Origin: Entonaema liquescens
Taxonomy: Eukaryota; Ascomycota; Sordariomycetes; Xylariales; Xylariaceae
Reading direction: 5' to 3'
Length of the DNA: 64,000 bases
Assembly (NCBI GenBank): GCA_902805475.1
Contig: CADCSX010000012.1
Location: forward strand, 744,001 to 808,000
Shown here piece after piece: positions 10,311-22,210 of this stretch. How positions within the stretch are numbered: position 1 is the stretch's first letter; each line of letters starts with the position of its first letter. Made by a program: the position numbers and the translations under genes. The notes under the pieces are model-generated. The model did no database searches, was not told the DNA's origin, and saw nothing but the letters and a program-made list of their open reading frames with translations.

Positions 10311-13300
10311 ATGGACCTTAACGGATACAGTAGGGTTCACAATCATGATGATACTCCCCTGAAAAGCGGCCTCCAAGCAGATGATCCAGTCTGTGTCGTT
10401 GGAATGGGTATGGACCACTTCCATGATGTCCCCTAACCAAATTGAATGCTAATCTGGGGAATTCAACAATGCAGCGTGCCGTTTGCCTGGTGATGTTCGA
10501 TCGCCCTCAGAGCTTTGGCAGTTCCTCATGGATAAGAAGTCAGGGCAAGGGACCGTGCCTCTCGAACGTTACAATATCAAAGGGTTTTATTCCTCTAAGG
10601 GAGACAAGTCCGGAGTTATGAACGTAGACGGTGGATACTTCATACGAGAGGATGTTCGGCAATTTGACAACGAATTCTTCGGAATAAACAATTATGATGC
10701 TATATATGGTTAGTAGAATAACTTATTTGTAGTACACATGCGATTAATCCTTTTGCTTAGTAACTAACAACATGTAGTATGTTAAACTATTCAGGATCCC
10801 CCTATTCAACGCAATACCCAAAAAGACCCTAGGTACTTCCTATCCCACCTTAATAAACTGACTGAAAGAGACAGATGGACCCACAACAGCGCAAGCTTCT
10901 AGAGGTAGTCTTCGAATGTTTGGAAGACTCTGGAGCATCTCTCAGCGACGTGTCTGACTCTAACACAGGAGTATACGTGGGGAATTTCACACAGGATAAC
11001 ATGCTAATGCAAATGAGAGATCCCGATGATCTGCGGCGTTACCACGCAACTGGCTATTCGCTAACAATGCTAGCTAATCGAATCAGCCACGTATTTAACT
11101 TGCATGGTCCAAGGTACGTAACATGTTTCGAAAGGAAACTCGCATCCTAGTATGAAGACTGCTTATGGTGAAATGTAGCTTAACTCTCGACACGGCCTGC
11201 TCGTCCTCAATCTATTGTTTGCACCTAGCTGTTTCTGCTTTGAAGGCAGGAGAGTGTGACGGGGCAATTGTGGCAGCGTCTAACTTGATCATGACCCCAG
11301 GACCACATATAGCAGCCATGAAGGCCGGCATGCTCTCCCCAACATCAACATGTCATACCTTTGACATTTCCGCTGATGGTTATGCGCGAGCCGAGGGCGT
11401 CAACGCTTTGTATGTAAAGCGCCTATCAACGGCTATCAAAAACAATGATACCATTTACGGCATCATTCGCGGAACAGCAGTAAATGCGTAAGTCCCGAGC
11501 CTGGAAGATTTGGACATATACACTAAGAATGTCACTAGGAATGGCCGAACTCCTGGAATGATTTATCCCAGCGTGGATTTCCAGGAAGCTGTGGTCCGCA
11601 AGGCTTATAAGGGCGCGAATCTCGACTTCGCTGACACGGACTATATCGAATGTCATGGAACTGGAACAGAATTAGGAGATCATGTCGAGTTGAATGCCCT
11701 AGGCAATTGCTTCTCTGGTAACAGAACGAAGCCTCTCATGATTGGAGGCGTGAGTGTCCTGCCCTTTTCCGTCCTCGTAATTCGATATACCCAGTAAAAG
11801 TAGCGTATGAATGTTGCGACGCCTACTAAATTTCCATGAAATACCTAGACAAAACCAAGTTTCGGACATAGCGAAGCGGCAAGCAGCCTTACATCGCTAA
11901 TCAAGGTTATGCTAGCCTTCCAACACGGCATGATCCCACCCACTCGTGGGGTTGAGATACCCAGTCCAAAACGTCAGTTGATTGACTCCCCTTATTGAAA
12001 TATGACCTTGGACTAATCTGACGAGCCTAAGTCGGAATGGATCGCTACAATATGGAGGTTGTGACCGATCCTCAGCCGTGGCCACGAAAGACTCAACGAG
12101 CTAGTCTCAGCTCCTTCGGCTATGGGGGCGCCAATGCGCATGTGATACTTGAGTCGCTTTCCAGCTTCACGAATGATTCGCCCTCGACCAGCAATGGGCT
12201 AGATGAAAGTTATCGGCCTCTATTGCTACTAACTTCAGCGTCATCGCAAAAGTCCTTAGAGATTCGTACCGGGCAGATATATCAGCTCGCTCAGTCATGC
12301 AACCTTGAGAGTATCAGAAGCCTAAGCTATACTCTAGCCGAGCGATCAACCCATTTAAGATACCGAGCATCGTTTCTTGTGACCCCCAAAGAAGACGGAA
12401 AGCCCGAAGGCAGATCGATTGAGTCAGTTGAAAACTCGCACTTTGGTGAAGTAGATCCACTAAACATTGCTTTCATGTTCACTGGCCAAGGAGCGCAATA
12501 CTGTGGCATGGGGAAAAGACTTCTTCATAGTAGTCCTATTTTTCTCAGCACTATTAGGGAACTAGATGAGGTGCTAAGAAGTCTTCCGCCACCGTACGCG
12601 CCCGACTGGACCCTCGAAAGCATGTTGCAAGGAGACATTCATGAGAGTCAAATTAATGAGCCCACTAGAGTCAACCAATCTGTACGGCTTTACAAATCGG
12701 CCTCGTTAACGTTTTGCATGCATGGGGTGTCCAAGCCTCTGCAACTATAGGCCACTCTTCAGGCGAAATCGGTGCAGCGTATGCGGCAGGTCTCCTAAGG
12801 TCAGTCCTCTTATTCTATACTCCGTCACACGTTTATATCGATATTTCAGCCCGCTAACTGCGACGTGTAGCGCATCCCAAGCTCTTCTTGCCGCATACTT
12901 TAGAGGGTATGCTGTATCACAAAACCCTATCTCAGGAGCTATGCTTGCTTGTGGACTTTGCTCTGAAGAAGCCGAAGCAATCATAGGACAATGTGGGCTC
13001 TCAGGACAAGTTTGGATTGCCTGCTTCAATGCACCGGAAAACGTGACGTTGAGTGGACCGAAGAATTGCATTGAGCAAATACAATCAGAGCTCCTGAATC
13101 GTAAAACATTCTGCCGACTCTTAGAAACAGGGGGTCAACCTTATCATTCTCCATGGATGGAGAATGCCGGCGCGGTATACGAGAGGCTACTCGAACCGTA
13201 CTTCCAGGATATACCTCAGGGCAGCCCTTTCAGCGCGACGATGTATTCCACCGTCCATAAAACAGGTGACAGTCCCAAACATGTCGACGCTTCTATGCCA

Positions 13301-16300
13301 ATGCCAAAGTATTGGAGAGACAACCTAGAGAAGCCCGTCCGATTTGAATCCACCGTAAATTGTCTTATTCAAAACCAGCAACTCCATCTTATCGAAATTG
13401 GGCCACATTCGGCACTAAAAGGTCCCGTAAATCAAATTCGGAGAAGCACGAGGCTCGATGAGCGAGCCATTCCTTATAGCCAGTCCTTGGTAAGGGGGCG
13501 AGATGCTCATTTGAGTATGATGAGACTAGCTGGCAGGCTATTTACTCATGGATATAAAATGGACTGGAAAGTCATCAACTTGATCCCCGAAAGAAGTTGT
13601 GCTCTGTTCCCGAATTTGCCTCCATACCCCTGGGATTACTCGGACGGCTTACAATGGTTCGAACCTCGTGCAAGTAATGAGCTGCGCAATCGCTCCTTCA
13701 TTCGACATGAGCTTCTCGGCTCTCAACAACTTGCCGGGAACGATATTAACTGGAGCTGGCGGAATATCCTCCGTCCGGGAGAAATGCCGTGGATTCGTGA
13801 CCATAAGCTTGAGACTCAAGTGATATTCCCAGCAGCGGGGTATATCGCTTTAGCCATAGAAGCAGTCACTAGAGCTAGGGTGGCTGGTTTGAATCCCTTA
13901 CCCGAGTGTACAACGTTCGATCTGCAGAATGTTAGCATCAATACCGCCTTGGTAGTACCTGGGGAGAGTGAATCAGAACAAGTGCCCGTCGAGCTACACA
14001 CTACGCTGAATGCGCGGAGGTTATCAGCTAAAACTTCTTCAGCGAGTATATACGATTTTACGATATCCTCCTGGACTGCTGGCCAATCTACCATGCACTG
14101 CGTGGGCAGTATTAGAGCCTCTGACGCATTACCCGAGGTTGTGGAAGACCATGAGGATATAGCCTCGGGCGGGTATAGAGACTGGAACATAGATAGGTGG
14201 TATGAGAAGTTTTCCGAGGAAGGGGTGCTATTTGGTCCATATTTTAGAACGTTGACTGGTGTGCGAGCTGACATCAACCAAGCACTGCCTAAAGTTCTAT
14301 GCACAGCCAAAATCTGTTCGCCAATGCTCAAGGACTCGGCCAACCGTTATGCGGTTCATCCCGTGACAATGGACGCCTGCCTACAGGCTGCTCTGATCAG
14401 TGCTACATCCGGTGATCCTGATTCCTACCGTGCCTTCGTACCAGTGTTTATTTCTGAGTGTCGCATTGGTACATTGCCGCTCCCAGAGGAAAATGAAGAA
14501 CAGCAAGGGACCATTCAAGCCACGTCCCAACGAACTGGATTTTCCAGTCTAATAGCGGACACTACCTTACGAACTAGCCAGGGTGTACCACTGGTTCAGA
14601 TGAAGGGTACCCAATTTACCATGTATACTGGAAAAGTAGCCAAAGACGAGAGCCACAGCAGCTCTCACCTACAACGGCACCCAGTAATGAGCGTCAGCTG
14701 GAAGCCAGACATCACGCGGCTAACACCGGATGTGTCACACCAACTAGAGAGTTATATCGCACAGTTTATTCGTGATGGACCCTCATCATCAAGTAAAGAC
14801 GAGTGCACGGGTATCATCAGCGCAATACTGGACCTAGCGAGCCATAAGAACCCTCGAATAAGCATTCTGGAGGTCGGAGCACCGAATGAGAAAGCCAAAA
14901 GCGAGTGGCTAGAATTGCTAGCTAACGGGACTGCGTTTCCACGATTTAGATCATGGGTATCAACTGAGCCTGGAGAAGACATGGATGTTAGCGCAGAGGG
15001 TGCCAATCCAACCAGGTTCAATATTGTGATTCACACTGTAAGTGGTAGGATATGGCCTAAAATATATCGATGTCACTCATGAAGCTCTAGGACATTGCGC
15101 CTCAAGGACTCTGTAAATGCTCGCCAAAACACCTCATGGCTCTCGTTGACGATCATGGAATCATAATTGTTCGCAAGTCCGACAGCACTATAGCAGAATT
15201 GACAGCATCAAACTTCCAGGTTCTAAATATCAGAGACTGCGTCATCATGGCAGTGCGTAGAAAGGAGCAAAAGGGTTTACAGGGACGAAGCATCCTTATT
15301 GTCGTACGTATGAATATTGCATATACACTTACCTTCTTAGTTAACATTGACATTACTAGGTCCGAGAAATATCTCCTTTGTTACAAGGCTTCGTTGCTGA
15401 TCTAACAGAATACCTACAGCAGACTCACAGGACTGGTGCAATCTGTACTATCCCACTGTCTCAGCTTTCAACAACGGAAATTTCCGGAGACATGGTTTGT
15501 ATCTCACTGATAGAAATAGAACGGCCATTCTTTACGGATATATGCCAAGAAGACCTGAGTCTTCTCCAAAGATTAATGAGCGTGGTGAAGGACATCGTCT
15601 GGGTAGTTGGGGCGAACCTAATGGGTGTCCCTAACCCTAACTTTACTTTGGTGCAGGGGATATCCCGTTCCGTTATGGGCGAACAACCGTCCTTTCGTTT
15701 TTCAGTTATCGATGTTGGTTCTGTCGAGGCGCTATTGTCTGAGTCGAAGAGTTCTTGTCGAAGCATTCTCAGAGTACTAGAATGCCACGAGAAAGTCGAC
15801 GATAGGGAATTCGTCCTTTCGAAAGGCTTGCTTCATGTTAGCCGCATAGAGCCCAACTTGGCCCTTAATTCCGTATTTCGAAGTCGGACTATGGAGACGC
15901 GTTCATCTATGAAACAATTGACACTTTCTCAGGCAAGCCCAGTCAGGCTCTGCATCGATAAAGTTGGCATTACGGATTCATTATATTTCCAGCAGCTTTG
16001 TGATCCGCACGCCACCCCACCCGAAGGTTTTATCGATGTCGAGGTCAAAGCAGTTAGCCTGAACGCGAAGGATGTGTATGCAATGAATGGACGTATCGAA
16101 ACCAGAACCGGGACATTAGGCACCGAGTTCGGCGGTATAGTGACAGCAGTAGGACCAGATGAGCAGAGACTGAAAGTAGGAGATCGGGTGATCGTGGTTA
16201 AGCCTAATCATTTCTCATCAACAGAACGCGTTCCTAGTTGGACCTGTCATAAGCTCCTAGAAGACGAAGATTTGGCGGTGATGGCAACGCTACCAGCTAT

Positions 16301-18342
16301 ATACGGCGCTGCCTTATACGCCATTCGTGACTGCGCACGACTGCGCCCCGGAGAATCTGTCCTTATTCATTCAGGGGCTGGTGCCTTCGGTATCGCTGCA
16401 ATAAACCTAGTACAACGGACTGGCGCTATCGTATATACTACTGTTGGCTCGGAAAAGAAGCGAGAGTTTCTAGTGAACCATCTTGGCCTACCCGCTAGCC
16501 ATATTTTCAGTTCCCGGGATGATACATTCGAAGGCATGTTGAACACCATGACTAGAGGTAGAGGAGTCGATGTTGTTATTAATTCTCTCGTTGGAGATTT
16601 AATGCATGTGAGTTGGCGTTGTCTAGCCCCGTTTGGCCGTTTCATTGAGGTCGGCAAGCGTGAATTGGTTGATGATGGTAGGCTGGAGATGGATATATTC
16701 TCCCGTAACACTACCTTCACCGCGTTCGACCTTAGTGAGATGTTTTTCCAAGAGGGAGAATACTACCATGATATACTAGCTGGGTTAGCCAAAACCCTTC
16801 CTTTCCGAAGGCGTACTGCTGATATTGACAATTCTATTATAGTTTGATTAGGGACGTCTTCGAGCTATATCGCTCAAAGCAGATTCAACCTGTACCCACC
16901 ACAACGTTTGATATATCAGATGTTTCCCAGGCGTATCGTTATTTTTCGTCCAGAGATAGAATTGGGAAGATTGTCATCTCGTTTGATAATCCGAAGAGTC
17001 TTCTAACTGTATGTTTGGCCTGATACTAAGTTATTATCTTTGGTGATTAGGCTGATTATATATTTCCTAGGTCGCTCCTCCGAAGTACATGAGCATACTC
17101 GATTCTACAAAAATTTATCTGCTCGTCGGCGCCCTCGGGGGATTAGGGAAGAGTTTAGTCCGCTGGATGGTGTCGCGAGGTGGGCGAAAATTTGTCTTCC
17201 TCCAGAGATCAGGCTGTGAAAAACCAAGTGCCCGGGAGTTTGTGGCTTGGTTGAAACAAGAAGGGACAGACGTTGCAATAGTCAAAGGCGATGTCACGAA
17301 ACTAAACGACGTGGTAGCAGCTATTGAAGCCTGCAAAGATCTTGGGGGAGTAATTGGTGGTGTGGTACAAGCTGCGATGGGCCTTCACGAAAACATCTTC
17401 AACACGATGACGAGCGAAGCATGGCATAAGAGCGTAAGGCCTAAATTGGTAGGCACGTGGAATCTTCATACCGCACTTGAGGGACATGAAGAAGCTCTGG
17501 ACTTTTTCCTCATGATTTCATCCATGAATGGAACAACTGGTTTGGCAACAGAAAGCAATTATTCTGCATCGAATGCCTTTCTTGACAGTTTCGCATACTG
17601 GCGAAGGAGTCAAGGCAAACCGGCCGTATCACTCGCACTTGGAATGGTATCCGACGTTGGATATCTCCATGAGAATCCCAAAGTTGAAGAGTTGCTGTTG
17701 CGAAAAGGAACCCAGCCTCTAAGTGAGAATGACGTACTTCTACTCGCGGATATCGCCATCGGGGGCGTCAATAACCACAGCAGGCTAGGACAGGGACAAG
17801 GAGATGCAGCGCCAGCCCACATATTGACTGGCTTGGAAAGTGAAAATATTCGAAAAATAAGGAGGCAAGGGTTTAATGTGACAAATTTACCCTCGGACGA
17901 CCTGCGATTCTCTATTCTTGCAGCCTCGTTAGAGGTTTCTCGCAACCCTACTGGTTCGAGCGAAAACCGAAATGTAGAAGGTGACCAACAGATCACTAAC
18001 ACTCCGTGGATGAGGGGCCTACCCCAAGAGGTTATTGATATTCTCAGTCCGGAACTTGCTGACGCGTCCTCTTTGAAGGAATCAATATTGCGAGTTTTAA
18101 TTAAGAGATTCTCGGATTTGCTGCTTACACCGAGGGACCAAATCAACCCCAATAGGTCGTTTACACAATTTGGGTTGGATAGTATGATCGCGTCGGAGTT
18201 TAGGTCGTGGCTTTGGAATTCATTTAAGGTGGACGTACCATATATGGACCTTTTAGGTTCTCGCAAGACTTTGGATACCGTAGCAGCATTCGTGGAAGCA
18301 GATTTACTGTCACGAAGTGTAAGGTGTCAAGAAAAGTCCTAG
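10311..18342 (+). CDS. Highly reducing polyketide synthase, KS-AT-DH-(degenerate MT)-ER-KR-ACP, with two frame breaks
   Basis: Iterative type I PKS that builds a reduced polyketide chain. Twelve exons can be followed: 10311-10407, 10475-10708, 10875-11113, 11179-11487, 11539-11749, 11849-11972, 12032-12799, 12871-15037, 15091-15303, 15360-16783, 16843-17008 and 17071-18342. KS has the catalytic cysteine in DTACSSS and histidines in [11 protein letters not shown] and [14 protein letters not shown] has [12 protein letters not shown] and the nucleophile motif [12 protein letters not shown] has [24 protein letters not shown] and the Asp of TMDACLQ. The MT region is short, and its SAM motif is altered to [13 protein letters not shown] has [15 protein letters not shown] has [12 protein letters not shown] and [15 protein letters not shown] has FGLDSM with the phosphopantetheine serine. 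The second donor (10709) is one base out of phase with the next exon. A second break at about 12681-12690 interrupts AT between VNQSV and the continuing conserved sequence in another frame. The remaining joins are canonical. It is either a recent pseudogene or an assembly with indel errors; the product is unknown. Confidence 0.9.
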
Positions 18343-19010
18343 GTCAGCCTGTGGGATAATAGGATAGTGGGAATGATGTTGTATTGTGTAAGTTTCTAAA
18401 TGTGGGTCATGTACTCAGAGAACTTAGATTTACCCTCTTTCACTTGCACCTGCTACAGCCCCTTAGGTGGAAGAAGTGGATCAATTGTAAACAACAATTA
18501 AAGGTCAGATCGAAAAAAATAAAAAATTTAAAAAAAAAAAGTCTAGTACATCCGAGCATGCTAACAAATCCAAGTCCAAATTAGCGTAGGATTTCAGTAG
18601 CGGGTAAGAGAATCTTATCTGATTGATAAATTGTCTTGGCATTATCGTCGTCCAACCAAACGGCATCTCAACATGTACTGTGTATAATCCACGATGTCTG
18701 CAAGAGGATACCCTACGTTTATCTACTAATCTTAACCATTTCGGTTTATCTTCCCAGGGACTACCGTCTTAATCCTTGCCTCTTTAGATATCATGAAAAC
18801 ACGGCCGGTGTAAAAGCCTATCCGGCTACCTGATTTCTGATTTTGGTGTCGGCTTCGGCTTCGGCCAGCCATCAAGTTGCCTTTAAATATACCGCCCATC
18901 TACCATAAACAATTGGTTAATTCTTCCTTAGAGTCTATCTGTTACTTGATCTGAATCTTCGACCTTAATTCTTTCGTATCCATTCGCAAGTTTCTGTAAC
19001 AAGTCGGGCC
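18343..19010. other. PKS-MFS intergenic spacer
   Basis: 668 bp between two plus-strand genes. It contains an A-rich tract near 18513-18541 and a TATA-like element at 18882-18889, 122 bases before the transporter start. No gene is evident. Confidence 0.45.
18882..18889 (+). promoter_or_regulatory. Putative TATA element of the MFS gene
   Basis: TTTAAATA lies 122 bases before the ATG at 19011, just downstream of a GGCTTCGGCTTCGG double repeat. Distance and composition fit a fungal core promoter, but nothing else supports it. Confidence 0.3.
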
Positions 19011-20643
19011 ATGGCCACTCCTAATAATCACGATGATATCGAAGCAGCGCCCGACCCTGTTATAGTAGAACTAGCCAAGATTCCCACGCCGACCGCTACT
19101 ATCGTTAAGAAAGACTCCGATCCCTTCCTCGTCGCCTTTGACCAGCCTTACGATGACGAAAATCCGTTAGACTGGCCAACCGGCCGTAAATGGATGGTGA
19201 CCGACGTCTTGTCCGCTACGGGTTTCAATCGTATCATGGTCTCGACAATTATGGCCCCGGCATTATCGACGATCGCCAATGAACTCAATATGAGCTCCGC
19301 CGAGTCCGCAATGTCTCTTTCTATATACCTCTTAGCCACCGTCTTCGGTCCGCCCCTTATTGGCCCCTTGTCAGAAATATATGGTAGGCAGGTTATTCTG
19401 CACACTTCCAACGTATGGTTCCTTATTTGGAATATCGTCTGTGGCTTCGCGCCCACCAAGGGTACACTTATTGCAGCTCGCTTCCTAGCAGGCTTTGGTG
19501 CCAGTGCTATCTATTCCCTTGCCGGTGGTGTTCTTGGTGATGTGTGGAGGCCGGAACAGAGAGGTAGTTCGCTTGGTGTTTACTTAATTATTCCTTTGCT
19601 CGGTGCAGCAGTTGGTAAGCATCTCATAAACAATCCAGTGTACACATAGAGGAATTAACCTTCCATATCTCAGGACCCATAATTGGTGGTTTTATGGCCG
19701 CACGGACAACTTGGAGATGGATGTTTTGGGCTACCTCTGCATTCCAAGCCGTTATGATACTCGTGTCCTTCTATAGCTTCCACGAGTCGTACGGTCCATT
19801 AATACTCCGACGACGTGCCCAGCGCCTTCGTAAAGAAACCGGGGAAAGTCGATATCATACCCAGGGCGAAATTATTGATGGGGACAGGTCAGCCATAACC
19901 ATCGTAGCCCGAGCTTTGACACGACCGCTTCGTCTCCTCCTTTTCCATCCTATCATCCAAGTTTCAGCCGTGCTATCAGGTTTCAACTATGGCATCCTGT
20001 ATGTTGTCCTCTCTACTTTCTCTGCTCTGTTCACGACCCAATACGGTCAGTCAGTGGAAATAAGTGGACTGCATTACATTGCCTGTTCCCTTGGCGAGCT
20101 AGCAGCCTCGCAGGTCGGTGCGCCTTTGATGGACTACATGTATAAGCGACTTCCGGCACATAAACAGAATCCAGAATCTCGCATGCCACTAATGTTTCCC
20201 TCGATCCTTATCACGTGGGTTGGTGCTTTGATATACGGGTGGACGGCTGCGTATCGCCTGCATTGGATTGTTGTGGATATTGGAGTATTCATCATGTTGT
20301 TCGGCATGCAATTAGGTGGTTTACCTAGTAAGTAGAACTTAACCTTCCCACTGGCCTTTTTGACTCGCATGAAGAATTACTAACTCTTGGTACTTTAGTA
20401 ACAGCCTACGTCATCGATACCTATGGAGAACATACGAGCAGTGCTATGGCGGCACAACAGTTTCTCAAGAGCTTGATGGCTTTTCTATTCCCATTATTCG
20501 CTCCAAGCATGTATGCGGCACTTGGATACGGATGGGGTAACAGTGTGCTAGCATTGGCGGGCTTGGTACTCGCAGTTCCTCTCCCAGTTTTCTTGTGGAA
20601 GTATGGAGCAAAATTGAGGGCCAAAGCAATTTCAACCTACTAA
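19011..20643 (+). CDS. Major facilitator superfamily drug/metabolite transporter (DHA1-type)
   Basis: Proton-driven plasma-membrane exporter. Exons 19011-19614, 19674-20327 and 20399-20643 join to 500 residues, typical for the family. The polar N-terminus ends with NPLDWPTGRKWMV, the usual entry to helix 1 in fungal DHA1 proteins. Motif A between helices 2 and 3 is GPLSEIYGRQ. GFGASAIYSLAGGVLGDVW marks helices 4-5, and a polar central loop (about residues 240-285) separates two six-helix halves. The ATG is preceded by CGGGCC. Its position 668 bp downstream of the PKS on the same strand suggests export of the product or self-protection, which is inference. No frame defects. Confidence 0.9.
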
Positions 20644-22210
20644 ATAAAGGAGGGGCTGGACTGTACAATCCACAAGTTCTAGCCTTTCAACCTCAAGGTC
20701 GTTTCTCATATCCCCCCTTTGGCTCATGGTATTGCTTTCTAGGAATAACTACATAGTCTAGAAAGGGTTTTCTTTTTAGACTTTTGGAGCATGCTTACCC
20801 GCAGCTCATCCTACCCTTGGCTTAGGTCAGAACAGGTAAATGAAGGGCTTTTAGACTCGCTCTTCATATTATCTAGCGATATACCTATGCAATGACTATA
20901 TCACTACGCATACCCCATCTGTCATATAGATACAAGTGTCAGGGGTCTCACTTGAGACCCCCCTAGAACAAAGAAGCTATTTTGTATGTATAGCTCTGAC
21001 TTCGGAGCTTCCTTAGTTAGAGTTCCTTGTGGAATAACGAAGTTATGTCCTCACCTTTTGGTTTACCTCGTGACAACAAGTTTGCTTATGCCTTGACGAG
21101 GCTGTACGTTACCTACTGCCTAGATAAAACTTTTGGTACTTAAATCTTATGACTCCTTATCCAAGATCGTCTATTAACAGATAATATCACGTTGTACGTA
21201 AAGCATTACCCAGGTACCTTATATGGTGAATAGCGAGGATTATGAAGAGCTACGACATATCGAATTGCCTTGATCGGACTACACCCATGTCAACAACGAC
21301 ACACCTCATAAAAGAAAGAGTAACAAGCAGGTACACTTGTAATCACGTCACACCTTGTAGGCTTCCTTCAGGCATCTTGTAGACCCTCGTGTAGGTACTT
21401 ATGCTCTACGCTTATGACACAAATTCACCATAGCACGCCGTGGCCAATACGAGGAATAATGTGGTAACTATTATTCCGGATCAAACCAAAACAGAAAAGA
21501 TAATGGGAGCTTGGGGGTACCTCTTAGGTGATGCTAAATGCCATGACATTCATGTATATCCAAGTTATTAGAGCCTATATAAAATTCACGTAGGCATGCT
21601 AGCATATGGCTATGAGTTCATCTATTAGGAATGTAAATGAGAATGTACAATCACTATACTAGGAGACAAATGGGCTCTCTATCTGACCCTGTGTAACTCT
21701 AAGGCCGTCTCCACTGGTTAACACACGTCGTCCCTAGCTTTCAGGGTTGAAGGATACAACCCACCGGCTATGAACACCGGCAGCTAAAGGGTGAATGGAT
21801 GTGACTCTCGACATAAAGGAGCCGTAGAAACCACAACATAGCAACAAGGAAGTCATGAAGATAGAGCTCCTTCTTTAGTTGTAAGAGTACAGTGCCTAGA
21901 AGCCATTGGGCACCTACCGGTCATAGCTTCTATGTCGATATTTGCAGCCCTAACAGCCCTATATTACCGCGGATACCTTCCTTAGCTTGCAACCCAACAG
22001 ACTAATCGTCTAGGAGATGAAGATTAGTGCCTAAGTTCTTTCCTTTCTGTCCTGCTCCTTCCACAGTGACCACTCCCTGATTTTTCTATTTAAACCTGGC
22101 CTCCCACCCACATCAGTTTCTCAAACTTTACAACTCACACTTCCCTATCATTCCCAATATTCCAATCACCCAAGGACAATTCACCCACTATTATCTATTT
22201 AACCTATTTC
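20644..22210. other. Intergenic, no supportable gene
   Basis: About 1.6 kb with no domain-bearing reading frame on either strand. Near its 3' end a pyrimidine-rich leader and a TATTTAA element (22087-22093) precede the decayed gene starting at 22211. Confidence 0.4.

Noticed and set aside
13816..14343. 175-codon minus-strand frame
   Set aside because: Antisense shadow of the PKS dehydratase region.
16784..16842. Apparent frame break and stop at the end of the ER domain
   Set aside because: A 59-base intron with GTTAGC donor, TGCTGAT branch-like site and TATAG acceptor restores the frame ([14 protein letters not shown]), so this is normal splicing.
17610..18266. 218-codon minus-strand frame
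   Set aside because: Antisense shadow of the PKS ketoreductase/ACP exon.
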